Of a stretch of DNA of 49,908 nt, positions 10,724-20,681 are shown piece by piece. Position 1 is the first letter of the stretch; each line of letters opens with the position of its first letter. The notes beneath the pieces are model-generated. The model ran no database searches, had not been told where the DNA came from, and saw nothing but the letters and a program-made list of their open reading frames with translations. The position numbers and the translations under genes were made by a program. The stretch comes from Allomyces macrogynus ATCC 38327 (Eukaryota; Blastocladiomycota; Blastocladiomycetes; Blastocladiales; Blastocladiaceae), in assembly GCA_000151295.1 (NCBI GenBank), contig GG745344.1, positions 984,382-1,034,289 on the forward strand, written 5' to 3'.

Positions 10724-12648
10724 ATGATGGCCTCCACCGACGGCACCGCCGGCACGCCGCCGCCAAAGTACCGGTTCCTCGTGCACCGGGTACGCACGAC
10801 GTTTCCCTGTGCCAGCGCTCTTACAAGCGGCTGCGTCCTGACGCATGCTCCTGCTGTTGTTGCTATCAGATCGTCAACAAGCTGCCTGTCCCGCTCGTGC
10901 TCACGGGCGACATGCACGCGTCGGGACGGTGGTGGACGACGCCGCCGCTCGATGTTGCGCCGCACTCCGACGCCGATTACTCGTCGTGCAACTCGGACAC
11001 GGCGCTGCAGGTCCTGCCAGGCACGTCGGGTGCCGTGACGTACAAGGTCGAGAACACCGACCTCGTTGTCGCCCTGTTTTTCTCGAACCCGACCATTGGT
11101 ACGTTGTCGCGGCGCGGTCACGCGCGGAATATGCGCGCGCGCGTCTCGCGGTGATGGGCGGCGTTGCGGCAGGAGCCGAGGGCAGCGGAAATCACAGCGC
11201 CGCCTCTCCCTCTCCCGCGCGCGTACTCACGCCGGTCGGCATGCACTAATGCATGTCCGCATTCATCTCACCGTCATCCTTTCCTCTCCCCTAGGCTCCT
11301 ACAAGGCCGGTGCCCGCGTCTACCGCAGCCACGTCGGGTGCGTGCCGCTCGCGCAGCTGCGCACCGATTATGCGGTCCCCGACGTGCTGTCCGCCAAGGA
11401 CGCCGTGACCATCTTTGACGGCGTCACCGTGCGGTCCTCGCCCGCGACCGCCGAGAAGCCCGTCGAGTTTACGATTACGCTGACACAGGGGTACACGATC
11501 GAGCCCGTCGTCGGCCGGCCATCGTCGTCTCTCGCGTCGCACCGCGGTCCCTTGGCGCGCGCGATGCACGATGGGGAGTCGGCGACGACGCTGCGGCTGC
11601 TCTCGTATAACATGTTTTTGAGGCCGTTTATGGTCGCGAACGTACGTTGTCTGCACTTGCATTCAAGTGTCGCACGTACCAGATCGCTGACGGTTGAGTT
11701 TGGTCCAATCCAATGTAGCCGCGCACGTTTGCCAGCAACGACTACAAAGAATCGCGCACCGAGCTCTTCACGAGGCTGGCGCCGGAGCACTACGACGTCA
11801 TGTGCCTGCAAGAAGTGTTTGACCCGGCACTGCGCGACTCGATCAAGTCGATGGCGCACCGGTTCGACTACAGTTACTGCGTGGACGGCCCGACGACCTC
11901 GCTCGGCCTGACCTCGGGTCTCCTCGTGCTCTCCAAGTTCCCGATCCTCGAATCGCACAAACACCTGTTCTACCACGGCGCGTCGACGACCGACCCGCTG
12001 GCAACCAAGGGCCTGCTGGCCATCAAGCTGCAGCTGCCGCACGGCGATCCCTTGACCGTCGTCTCGGTCCACCTGCAAGGCGGCGCGAACAAGGACGCGG
12101 CGCGGTTGACCTCGGAAGCCGCCTCGACGCGGTTCTCGCAACTGCTCGAAGTCGCCGCGTTCCTGCGCGACCGCCCGCACCTGCTGCAGTCGGGCGTCGT
12201 GCTTGCCGGCGACCTGAATCTCGTTGCCGGGTCCGACGAGTACCACCGCGCGCTGCGCCTGCTGCACTCGGTCGTCCCCGGCCGCGATGCCGTCGTCGCC
12301 GACCTGGCCCTCGATGCGGGGATGACCGCAGGTACCTGGCGCCCCTGGGCGCAGGTGGCGGCACCGTCGAACCCCGTGGACTCGGCGCTCGGTTACTTGG
12401 TTCGGCGCAAGTCGGATGAATTGCATGCGCGCGATATGCCGCTGGCGAGCGCCGAAGGGCAAGGGTCCGCGGCAGCGGCGCCGGTGGATGCCGTGCGGCT
12501 CGATTACTTGATTTATTTGCGTGCGGCAGTGGAGGGGATCGTGCCGCAGTTCAAGGTCGCGGTGAACAAGTTTTCGACGGAGCACGAGGAACAGGATTAT
12601 CCGTTTACGCAGTTGTCGGACCATGATGCGCTGTGCCTGTACCTGTAG
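10724..12648 (+). CDS. Sphingomyelinase-like phosphodiesterase with N-terminal beta-sandwich
   Basis: Four exons, 10724-10789, 10870-11098, 11295-11641 and 11719-12648, give exactly 523 aa. The introns are 80, 196 and 77 nt, and two have CTGAC branch sites. The C-terminal half is an endonuclease/exonuclease/phosphatase (DNase I-like) fold with neutral sphingomyelinase order: LLSYNMFLRP, YDVMCLQEVFD (metal-binding Glu), SGLLVLSKFPI, VVSVHLQG, GDLNLVAG, RLDYLIYL, and the terminal QLSDHDALCLYL (catalytic Asp-His). The likely reaction is hydrolysis of sphingomyelin or a related phosphodiester. The N-terminal roughly 180 residues (WWTTPP, PHSDADYSS, GTSGAVTYKV, ALFFSNPTIGSYKAG) look like a small beta-sandwich similar in pattern to aegerolysin/ET79 or actinoporin-type membrane-binding domains; that likeness is by eye and weak. 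No signal peptide is visible. The gene is intact. Enzyme class is confident, substrate inferred. Confidence 0.85.
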
Positions 12649-12969
12649 GTCCAGTCGAGGGGAGGGCGCGCGTGGAAGATGGAGCGTGGAGCGCTGAGAG
12701 AGGAGAGATTTGGCTGGGTGTCGTGTCGTGTCGCGTCGCGTCGTTTCTTGCTGTATCGTGCTGTGCATAAGTATACCTGGGTGAGAAATTCACTCTATTG
12801 GATCGCGCTCGACCGACGCCGAGTTCTCAACCAGGGAAGTTTCACTTTGTGAAGCGCGTCGGTTTGGTCCGTGCGGCGAACGAGAGAGCAGGTCGCAATC
12901 GATGAAGACCAGGATCTGATCCAAACGATTGCGACGCCAATGGCCCTTGATTCCATCTCATCTCCAAGC
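12649..12969. other. Short intergenic stretch
   Basis: About 320 bases. It holds a near-repeat of GTGTCGTGTCGTGTCGCGTCGCGTCG (12718-12743), a five-base microsatellite-like tract. No gene seen. Confidence 0.4.
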
Positions 12970-13759
12970 ATGACCGAGCTCTTCATTGACCCCGAAAACC
13001 CCGTTTCAGTGCGCGACTACCCGCTGCCGTCGACGCTCACGACGCTGATCTTCGCGCAATCAACTTTGCACGATTCCGTGCACTTGCGTGCCAGCACGCT
13101 TGACGCTCTCCCGCACCTCTCCACCGTGCCAAGCGCACATCAAGTGGGTCGGCGGGACCCTGCCCGTCCTGCCGCACGTGGCGCATTTTTCCGCGCTCGT
13201 CGAGACCGTCAACGAGCTCGCGCAAGTGCCGCACACGCTGCCGAACCTGGTCAACCTCGAAGTCGTGCGCACGTGCGAGTCCTGTGCCGACGCGCTGCGT
13301 TATATCCCCGACCGCCGAATCAAGCAGCTCGACGCGCACGTTCTGCACCCACGCATCCTGGCGCAGATCATGTCGATGACCTCGATCAAGACGCCCGGGT
13401 TCACGACCGTGCGGCTCGACAAGGCCGATCAGGGCGTGCCCGTCGACCGGCTCGACCTCGTCAATGACGAGCAGTGCTGGATGCTGTGGTACGTCCTGCA
13501 GCAGATTGTGCCGCGCGACTCGCTCCTCGCGCAAGCGACGGACGTGCCGAGGGTGATCGAGGAGATTGGAGACGCGATTCACGCCCTGGTCGTGGTGCCC
13601 GCGAATATGATGGCGAGACGCGCGCTGCGCGGCGCGGTGCCGGTCGAGGTGGTAGTTGGGAAGAAAGTCGGAAGCAACATGGCCAAGGCGCTCACGGCGA
13701 TCGTGCGGCCACTGACGCTCTCAGGGTACATCCGTGGGAGGGTGCTTGCAGAGGCATGA
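12970..13759 (+). pseudogene. F-box/LRR-family fragment with a frameshift
   Basis: The first part (12970 to about 13125) reads LPSTLTTLIFAQ...LDALPHLSTV, an LRR-like pattern shared with the F-box/LRR genes here. From about 13130 the continuation is one base out of register and reads HIKWVGGTLPVLPHVAHFSALV to the stop at 13759. No GT-AG intron is available at the join, so this is a single-base indel. The end (VPRVIEEIGDAIHALVVVP..., VEVVVGKKVGSNMAKALTAIV) resembles the C-terminal module of the paralogues at 33.7-44.9 kb. No F-box is visible at the 5' end. Either a decayed truncated copy or a gene with one sequencing indel. Confidence 0.55.
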
Positions 13760-13776
13760 GTGGTGGGTGCTAGGGG

Positions 13777-14289
13777 GTGCAGCGATGGGTCGTGATCGAA
13801 CGTGAGGGCCGAAAAATGGAATCGGTTCAAGGAGGGTGCTGTGTCGGCAGGGGCGACCAGTGCCGATGTAAATACAAATGCACATATCCGACAGATCAAA
13901 TCCGGATGTTGCGTTTGATGCGAAGCGCTCAGAGACGACATGGTGGCCGTGATATAGTAGCTCGTCGCGTGCAGAACAATAGACCAGTTTCGAAGACCAC
14001 CTCATGTTTTCTCCGTGGAAAAGTCATGATTGCTGGGTTCTGCTGCGCCACATTTTTGTGAGCTAAACGCAAGTTTGCAGCCTGAAAGTTCCCCACGACT
14101 GCTCACATGATGCCCACGCACTGACAAAGTGGGGTCTTCAAAACTGGTCTATTTGTTTGCTCCCTGATGTTCAAGTGGGCTTTGGCAAGACAACGAACAA
14201 AGAAACTCGATTCCATTCGTGATGCGAAATCACAGCACACCCGATTCTGGGTGAGTTTACAGAGCGCAGATGTAGGCTGAAATGGACCT
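13777..14289. other. AT-richer intergenic stretch
   Basis: About 510 bases, less GC-rich than the genes around it. No coding pattern is convincing on either strand. It separates two F-box-family relics that face each other. Confidence 0.4.
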
Positions 14290-15240
14290 GACCTACTCTG
14301 CGCTAGCAACAGAAAAGGAAATTTGAACAAAAGCGGGAATCGTGCTCGCCAAACGCATGCGCACGCTCTCCACCCACTCGCTGAACGCTGCGGTCACGGG
14401 CACCACAACAACCACACCAGCGACCAGCATCACCAGCGCTTCAAGCACCGCGAATGCCCACCGGATCAGGTTCTCAGTATCGGCGATCGGCGCCTCCTCG
14501 CCCACGGCATAAACAGCATCGACAATCAGCTGTTCAAAGTCACGCACGCGCAGTGGCCATGTTGCAAATGGGGACCAGGTCGGGTTGCCCTGGCGGTACT
14601 TGAACTGCAGATCCGGATCTGCAGGGATCGCACACGATCAAGGGGCACTCCAATGGGCAAGTTGTCCATGTCAAGAACGCGCGGCAGAATGACAGCAGAG
14701 CCAGGAAGTAACTTGAGGAGGGTGGGGATTTCGATCATGAATTGAGAAAAGAGCTCGAGTGAAACGTCTTTGTTGACCGAACTGGCAAACCATGCAATCC
14801 CGTCGAGTGATTGGACAAGACACCAGGGGGAGGGGGGGCGGGCTGCAATGCCCCTCTTCAATGACAGGCTCCAAATCGTCGCGGTTCTCATATTTCTCGT
14901 CACGCTCGAAGGCAATGGGCGGGATGCCGGTCGGCAAATCGTCCGGAGGCACTCGTTGAATGTTGACATGCCAGAACAGAATCGTGTCGACAATTTGCTG
15001 CCATGCCTTGCACGTCTGGCACAGCGCAATCACTGTTCGTTCAATACCGTCACCCACATTCAAACATCGGGTCCATTGGATCGTGTCACGATCCTCGACT
15101 TTCGCGCTTCCCTCGAAATCCTCACAGACTGCAGCAGTGGCGCCGTCGGCGAACAGCCGAGCGGCAATCCGTTGGAGGCAATCGAGGCTGCCAGCAGTCA
15201 AGTCGTCTCGACGGGAGATGTTGACGTGGAGCATGGCGCA
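14290..15240 (-). pseudogene. Decayed F-box/LRR paralogue
   Basis: Reading from about 15240 leftwards, the first block holds an F-box-like pattern (LDCLQRIAARLF ... ALCQTCKAWQQIVDTILFWHVNIQ). Near 14850-14830 the frame changes at a C-rich run (the + strand shows AGGGGGAGGGGGGGCGGG), then reads LVQSLDGIAWFASSVNKD...ILPRVLDMDNLPIGVP. A further shift near 14610-14590 is needed to reach LQFKYRQGNPTWSP and DFEQLIVDAVYAVG..., which match the YRQGNPVWRA and VEHVVDA blocks in the C-terminal module of the intact genes at 33.7 and 42.8 kb. The order F-box, short middle, C-terminal module is kept, but the LRR body is shortened. At least two frame breaks and no introns at those points make this a relic. 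Confidence 0.65.
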
Positions 15241-16530
15241 ACCGTCGCAGCGTCGCGCTGGCAACCGCTTGGGGGCTCCTTTGCCGGTGTGAGCGCCGCG
15301 AACGAGTAATAGGCGGTGCTGTAGCGCGCTGTTGACGTGGGGCCGGGAGCGCGATGCAAGCTGCATCTCGTTTTGGTTGATGGATACGCGCACAACTCCG
15401 CGCACAACTCGCAGCTCGCGCTGGCATGTTGGATATATCTGTCCATGATTCCGTTTTGCTCTTTGTTGTTTCTGGCAGAGTCGCCGGGTGGAAGGAATGG
15501 ATGGCTAAAGGGATGGCAAGTGGCAACGTCCTGCCAAAGATCACGTCCGTTGGTGGGCGAACGTCACAAAAAAATCGCGCACTCCACATCGCCCACAGCC
15601 GCTTCTACAGCTCAATCTCCTTCAGCTCTCTTCCCCCTCTCCTCTCCTCTCACGCTCTCTCCTCTCGCTCTCCCAACTTCAGCATCGTGAAAGCGTCGGC
15701 CGCCGTCATGGACCAACTTCACTGCCCGCAACCCAGCGCCCGCGCGTGTTTCGCGCGGGGACCGTGACCACGCACCCGCCTTGGCACGGTCGCCGACCGA
15801 CCTGCTCCAAGTGCCGCGATCGTGTTCTCTCGCTGGCAGCACGCTCACATCTTCTGCTGATGACACTTTGCCGCTCGGTCACGCTCCCGCTCCCACTCGA
15901 CTCGTCTCGTCTCGTCTCGTCTCGCGGGCCCGGCCCGTGTGCAACGTTGGAACGAGCCGATGATGCATGCCGTCCTCTCGTGTGTTTGCTGTCGTCGAGT
16001 CGTTTTGGCTCCCTCGCCACCATTGTGGCCAGCGACGCCCGCCGGCATCCACGAGCGCCACTGCCGCTGCACGTTGGCGTGATGGTGATGGATGTGACAT
16101 GGGCCGCCCTCGACATTTCCCGTCCTGTTGTGCCCCCCCGGCACCGAACAGCACTTGCTCAACTGCATGCACACCTGCATGGGGAACGGAAAACAACGGA
16201 CTCGGCGATGGCCGGGAAGGTCCTCTTTGTCGCGGCGGAAGCTCGACGATTGTGTGCGGTGGAAACGGGCGGAGCGCTCGGAGCTGCGGAATCGTGCCGA
16301 CTTGACCAGTTGATTCTAGCGCGAATTGACATTGAAAACGATGCTTTTCGTGCCTGTCTTGCCGGCGAGCTCGATGTTCTCGACTTTGACTCGCTGTTGT
16401 GGGCCGTGATCGTGCCCGTCGCGCTCGCCTCGGCGGCCTCACTCGTGCACCGTGTGTTTTTTGCGACCAGCCGCCTCCGCAGCGGTCCGATGGGACAAAC
16501 AAGGAGTGTTGTGCTGCTCGCGCCGAATGC
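15241..16530. other. Long stretch without a supported gene
   Basis: A 367-codon frame runs through 15746-16849 (+), but it continues into the next gene in the wrong register and its composition (Arg/His/Pro-rich, then Ala/Leu-rich) suggests chance. A (CTCGT)4 tract occurs at 15901-15920. The part from 16200 to 16480 could hide a short coding segment, but I cannot support one. Confidence 0.35.
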
Positions 16531-16533
16531 AAG

Positions 16534-16540
16534 TATAAAT
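16534..16540 (+). promoter_or_regulatory. TATA box of the Cys/Met-rich surface protein gene
   Basis: TATAAAT lies 83 bases upstream of the ATG at 16623 and is followed by a pyrimidine-rich start region (CTCCTCCGACTCGCTCGCTCTCCTCTTC). Spacing and context fit a core promoter for a strongly expressed gene. Confidence 0.55.
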
Positions 16541-16622
16541 ACCGGCCTCCTCCGACTCGCTCGCTCTCCTCTTCGTTGTGCACAAATCTCCCCTTCCCGG
16601 TACTCGCAATCTGACCGCGACC

Positions 16623-17618
16623 ATGTCCGCCTCCGTCCGCCGCATCCTGTTCCTGCTCGCGACTGTCGTCGTTGTGGCCACCGCGCAGCACGAGGGCCAC
16701 AACATGGGCACCATGGCCTCGACCGTGGCATCGAGTGCGGCTGCTGCCGCCGCGACGGCCGCGTCGAGCATGAGCATGAACATGCCGGGCATGACCATGG
16801 GCTCGTCGTCGTCGTCTTCCGTCGCGCCTGCTGCGGCCACGTCGACTAGCGCGCCCGCTTCCGCAGCCGCGACCTCATCCCCCGCACCCGCCGACCCGCT
16901 CGCCAACACGGTCGCCAAAGACAAGCTCGCCGCGTACTGTTCCAGCGCGCCCAAAGCTTCGGCGCCGTGCTCGCTCTACGCTGTGTGCCAGTCGTCGTCC
17001 TCGGCGCCGGCCAACATTTGCGGCACGACCGCGATCGCCGGCGCGATTTGCGCGACCGACAAGCTCGCGGCCGGCGCGCTGTGCGACGAGTACTCGTCCA
17101 CCTGCACGGGAGACAAATGCAAGTCGCTCGGGTGGCCCGGATTCGCGACCTCGGCCGGGTTCCAGGCCGGGATTTTCGGCATGTGCGGCGTGCACTCGAT
17201 GATGGGGTGCGACAAGTGCAGTTTGCCGACGGGCGCGGCCAAACCCGCCATGGGCGATACGACCGACCCGGCCAAACTCGCCGTCTGCGACTCGTTTGCG
17301 ACTTACGGCATGATGTGCTCGGATATGCCCAAGATGAAGGATTGTGCCATGTGGCGGTCCATGTGCGGCGCGATTCCGAATGCGGGCGATGCGTTCCCGA
17401 CGTGGTGCGCCAAAGACGCCATGGCTGCGGCGAATGTCACGTATACGGCCGCAGTGAGCGCGACGACGACGGGTGCCGGGTCGGCGACGGCCACGGATAA
17501 GTCGGCGGCCACGGCCACGTCGACGGGCAGCGCCGCAGCCGCGACGGCGTTTGTCGCGCCTTGGTCGGTGGCCGGCGCAGTTGTGGTTGGGTTTGTCGCA
17601 GCGGTCATGGGGTTGTAG
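16623..17618 (+). CDS. Secreted or GPI-anchored Met/His/Cys-rich protein, possibly copper-binding
   Basis: A 331-aa protein. It starts with a signal peptide (MSASVRRILFLLATVVVVATAQ). A His/Met-rich segment follows (HEGHNMGTM..., SMSMNMPGMTMG, about residues 23-65), of the sort that binds copper in Ctr-type transporters. After a Ser/Ala linker comes a Cys-rich domain (about 95-280) with repeated C-x(n)-C pairs, including GMCGVHSMMGCDKC, MMCSDMPKMKDCAMW, and FPTWCAKDA. The C terminus is Thr/Ala/Ser-rich and ends in a hydrophobic tail (VAPWSVAGAVVVGFVAAVMGL) typical of a GPI signal. There are no transporter membrane spans, so it is not a Ctr transporter itself. Likely a cell-surface metal-binding or wall protein. 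I chose the Met at 16623 because it directly starts the signal peptide; an in-frame upstream Met codon would add 15 residues. Localisation is well supported, copper binding is inferred. Confidence 0.8.
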   Translation: MSASVRRILFLLATVVVVATAQHEGHNMGTMASTVASSAAAAAATAASSMSMNMPGMTMGSSSSSSVAPAAATSTSAPASAAATSSPAPADPLANTVAKDKLAAYCSSAPKASAPCSLYAVCQSSSSAPANICGTTAIAGAICATDKLAAGALCDEYSSTCTGDKCKSLGWPGFATSAGFQAGIFGMCGVHSMMGCDKCSLPTGAAKPAMGDTTDPAKLAVCDSFATYGMMCSDMPKMKDCAMWRSMCGAIPNAGDAFPTWCAKDAMAAANVTYTAAVSATTTGAGSATATDKSAATATSTGSAAAATAFVAPWSVAGAVVVGFVAAVMGL

Positions 17619-17973
17619 TCGGGTTGTCGTTGCGGATTGTGTTGTTGCCAGATCTGGCAGTCGGGTTCATGGTTGCGGGTCAACAAAGTACTGATTCCAC
17701 GACGGGAATGTGTTGCACAGTCTCGTCTTCCAGCGCGAGCAGACATGATCGAGCATTAGAAGTCCATGGCGAGAAAAGCGCAGGTTGCCTGCCTTCGAGG
17801 CCCACAATCATCACAATCATCATGTCATGAGGAAGGTCCGTCGGACCCTGGCCGACAACTGCCCGTCTTACCCCGCGCATGGCCGATCCCGGTCCGCATC
17901 AAATCACCAAAGCCATTCGTTTCACGAATATCGTCTATGCCCCGCTCATTCGCTCGCCATCACTGCGTGCAAG
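17619..17973. other. Intergenic stretch
   Basis: Holds the 3' UTR of the surface protein gene and the 5' flank of the small CHCH-like gene. The frame of the latter stays open up to 17785 but is His/Ser/Arg-rich and unlike protein, so I treat it as untranslated. Confidence 0.35.
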
Positions 17974-18150
17974 ATGGACCTCGGCCCGCACGTTTCCACT
18001 TCAACGATGACTGTGGCGAGCAGCGCAATCGTTTGCGACCACGAGCCGCTGCAGCGCTGCCTGCAAGCCAACAACGGCGACCGCTCCAAGTGTCTAAATG
18101 AATGGGACGAATTTCGCGATGCTTGCTGCCGGAAGATGATGGCTCAATAG
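17974..18150 (+). CDS. Small CHCH-like cysteine protein (58 aa)
   Basis: A short frame, MDLGPHVSTSTMTVASS then a Cys helix-loop-helix: VCDHEPLQRC, LQANNGDRSKC, LNEWDEFRDACC, ending RKMMAQ. The loop NNGDRSKC followed by an acidic or aromatic helix ending in CC is the pattern of twin-Cys CHCH proteins, which are imported into the mitochondrial intermembrane space and oxidised there. The spacing (C-x7-C-x10-C-x10-CC) differs from the canonical CX9C pairs, so this is a divergent member or a remnant. A second in-frame ATG at 18007 gives a 47-residue form. No intron is needed. The assignment rests on this local pattern only. Confidence 0.5.
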   Translation: MDLGPHVSTSTMTVASSAIVCDHEPLQRCLQANNGDRSKCLNEWDEFRDACCRKMMAQ

Positions 18151-18590
18151 TACTCGTCCGGCCACACTCTTGCGCTAGGCGGCACCATTTCGATTTCGTG
18201 TTTATAAGAAGCAGATGCGGGCCCGACCAGGCCACCACGGAGCGATATGGAGAGCAGGCAAATCGCCGCCGTCGTTGCTGCAGAAGGAATTGTTGTGTGG
18301 TGGCAAAGAGTCAGGATCAACGCCTTTGGGCAGCCGTCAAAACATAGATGCGGAAGCAGATCAAGAACCTGGCTCTGGTCATGATGCACGCATTCAGCGT
18401 CGAATCGGTTCAGACAACTGTCGGCGCCAGCTCGCCAGCAAGGTACAGTCAACGGTTACCCATTCAAATATTGCACCGTTTCTGCGGGACCTGCTGCAAG
18501 ATCAAGAAACCGGCTGGCCTGTTATCTCGTCAACACGAATCGTGAAGCAAGATTAGATCCCCAAACTGCGGTCGGCGCACCCATCCGTCA
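18151..18590. other. Intergenic region upstream of an intact F-box gene
   Basis: About 440 bases, less GC-rich than the genes. A TTTATAAG element sits at about 18199 but is roughly 390 bases from the next start codon. No gene seen. Confidence 0.35.
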
Positions 18591-20324
18591 ATGATGACCA
18601 CGCCAACATTGACGCTGCACGAGCTGCCGAGCGACGTTTTGAACGTTGTCTGCGCATGGGTCAACGTCAAGGACCGTGAGGCGCTCGTTCACTTTGCCTT
18701 GGCTGCACCGTCCATTTTCGCCCCCGCCATCCTTGCGACGCTCCGCGCTCCCGCAGCTTCAGAGTTGCCGGTGCGCGATCTGAGTGAATTCGGGGCTGAG
18801 ATTGTTAGCTCACCGGCAGGAGACTCGTTTGCGTTTGCTCGGCCGTCTGGCCGATACCAAGCTGGATCGTTTGCAACTCAAGTCAACGCGGACGGAACCG
18901 CTGTGCTTGACTCGACACACCACTTTCAATATTTCTTGCTCCTCCCCCAGCGCGACGTGAATCGTGTGTTGCTGTCCCGTGGCATTAACACGCAGCCTTC
19001 ACCAGTTGCATCAGTGACATGGTCGCTGGTTCCGATTCGCGGCCACTCGCTGTTGCATTACACGACTCAACTGTGGATAACAGACCCATCCCGCTGGCGG
19101 ATTCCACCATTGTGTCGCTCCCTACGAATCGTGGGGCATGCTGTCAACGGTGTTCGCGTCCAGGCGTCGATTCCTGATACCGTTTCTTCTTTGGCGCTCG
19201 ACGTCTGCTCGCTCCAAATGCTCTCGGAAAACAAGTCCTTCTTTGGCACCTTACCTCGCGCTCTCCGGTCCTTGTCGATCGAAGTCGTGGGTCACTTTCC
19301 GGACTATTGTTCTGCACTCGTGCCGCTTCTCCAGCATGTGCCCAACTCACTTTGCAAGCTCAAGATTCATCTCCACGGATTCGACCTGGCATGGCCGCCA
19401 TGTGTCCCATGGCTGGTCAAGGCTCTGCCAAGCCTTTCCCACCTCGAATCCTGCACGCTCCTGGCGTCGAGTAACCCAGCGCGTCTCATGGATGTTGTGC
19501 ATGCGCTGCCTTGCTGTCCACGTCTTCGCCACCTGGCCCTATGTGTGTCGGTTTACGACGAGGTCGAATATGCCGAGTGCGAGCAGCTTGCCCAAATCCT
19601 GCCCCCGGGACTCGATCGCTTGCAGTTTGATGTGAATCAAAGCGACCGCCACGACCAAGACGCTCTGGTGAGACCGTTGAAGTTTGCACTGCCGCCCGCC
19701 CGACTGGATCTCGCTGTAACAATCCCGGATTGGCATCTTGAAATGGGCCGAACCTTGCCACTTGCGCCGACTCTGACGCGGCTCTCGCTCTCGACCCAAT
19801 CGCAAGGCACTGCTGTCCTGTTTGACGTGATTGCTCGGCTCCCCCGGACGCTCACGACGCTCATTCTGGTCGCCTGGCAGCTGCATAACACGGGTGTCCT
19901 CGCACACCTTGCGCGGCACATGCCGCCGCGGCTGCAGTCGCTGCAACTGCAGCGGTGCGATGTGGCCGCGAGCGACCTCGCCGACCTCGTCGATCATTGG
20001 CCGCAGTCGCTCACGCACCTCGACCTGAATCTTTGCGATTTCGATACACTGCCGATCCCGCTCCCGCCGCGGCTGCGCGCGTTGAATCTGTCGTGCAACG
20101 ATCTGGATGCCGATGTGGCGCCCACGTGGATTGTCGCGTTGCCGCTGACGCTACGGTCGCTCGACCTGGGATTGACCAATGTGGTCGAGGAGTTGGCACC
20201 GCATCTGCTCGCTCATTTGCCGCCGCGCAGCCCGCACGAACGGATTGCCTTGGGTGTCCGTGGGAAGGAGATTTCGAGAGACGTTTTGTTGCAGCTCAAA
20301 GCGGCGTTCTTCTTGTTGTTATAA
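18591..20324 (+). CDS. F-box/LRR protein
   Basis: Intact single-exon frame of 577 aa. An F-box lies at about residues 7-45 (LHELPSDVLNVVCAWVNVKDREALVHFALAAPSIF), expected to bind Skp1 in an SCF ubiquitin ligase. The rest is LRR-like, with repeats best seen in the C-terminal third: LPRTLTTLILVAWQL, MPPRLQSLQLQRCDV, WPQSLTHLDLNLCDF, LPPRLRALNLSCNDL and LPLTLRSLDLGLTNV. These would form the substrate-binding solenoid. It lacks the C-terminal module shared by the 33.7-44.9 kb array, so it belongs to a second subfamily. The start codon is followed by a second Met; both are in frame. The target is unknown. Confidence 0.8.
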   Translation: MMTTPTLTLHELPSDVLNVVCAWVNVKDREALVHFALAAPSIFAPAILATLRAPAASELPVRDLSEFGAEIVSSPAGDSFAFARPSGRYQAGSFATQVNADGTAVLDSTHHFQYFLLLPQRDVNRVLLSRGINTQPSPVASVTWSLVPIRGHSLLHYTTQLWITDPSRWRIPPLCRSLRIVGHAVNGVRVQASIPDTVSSLALDVCSLQMLSENKSFFGTLPRALRSLSIEVVGHFPDYCSALVPLLQHVPNSLCKLKIHLHGFDLAWPPCVPWLVKALPSLSHLESCTLLASSNPARLMDVVHALPCCPRLRHLALCVSVYDEVEYAECEQLAQILPPGLDRLQFDVNQSDRHDQDALVRPLKFALPPARLDLAVTIPDWHLEMGRTLPLAPTLTRLSLSTQSQGTAVLFDVIARLPRTLTTLILVAWQLHNTGVLAHLARHMPPRLQSLQLQRCDVAASDLADLVDHWPQSLTHLDLNLCDFDTLPIPLPPRLRALNLSCNDLDADVAPTWIVALPLTLRSLDLGLTNVVEELAPHLLAHLPPRSPHERIALGVRGKEISRDVLLQLKAAFFLLL

Positions 20325-20681
20325 ATGAAGTGATGTACTTTTTGCCCGGAATGTAACCACAAGCGTTTGCAATGCAGAGCAGTGGCGGATCCACCGTGAT
20401 GCGGCATCATTGTGATGTGGCTTGGGCACCCCAAGTATCGGCGAGAATGAACCGGCAGCACAGGCTTCAGTCCTGCTCTCCAGCTGCCAGCCGATGTCCA
20501 AACGATGATGCTGCCAGCAAAGCATTCCATCACTGGAACATGCTGTCGTCCAGTGCAAGGAGATGCGGCTCTATTTACCATCCATCTGACACCAAACAAC
20601 ACATTCGCGCTCAGTTCCAGCCTTATTCTTTTGTTGGAAACGCTTGCTCAATTAACATTACTTGGCTCCCCTGTTGGCACA
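20325..20681. other. Intergenic stretch
   Basis: About 360 bases between the 3' end of the F-box gene (+) and the end of a degenerate minus-strand relic. No gene or repeat is recognised. Confidence 0.35.

Noticed and set aside
16200..16480. Possible coding segment (AGKVLFVAAEARRLCAVETGG...)
   Set aside because: It reads smoothly but has no start, splice partner or family likeness that I can support.
15746..16849. 367-codon + strand frame
   Set aside because: It runs into the surface-protein gene in the wrong frame, and its content is Arg/His/Pro-rich without motifs.
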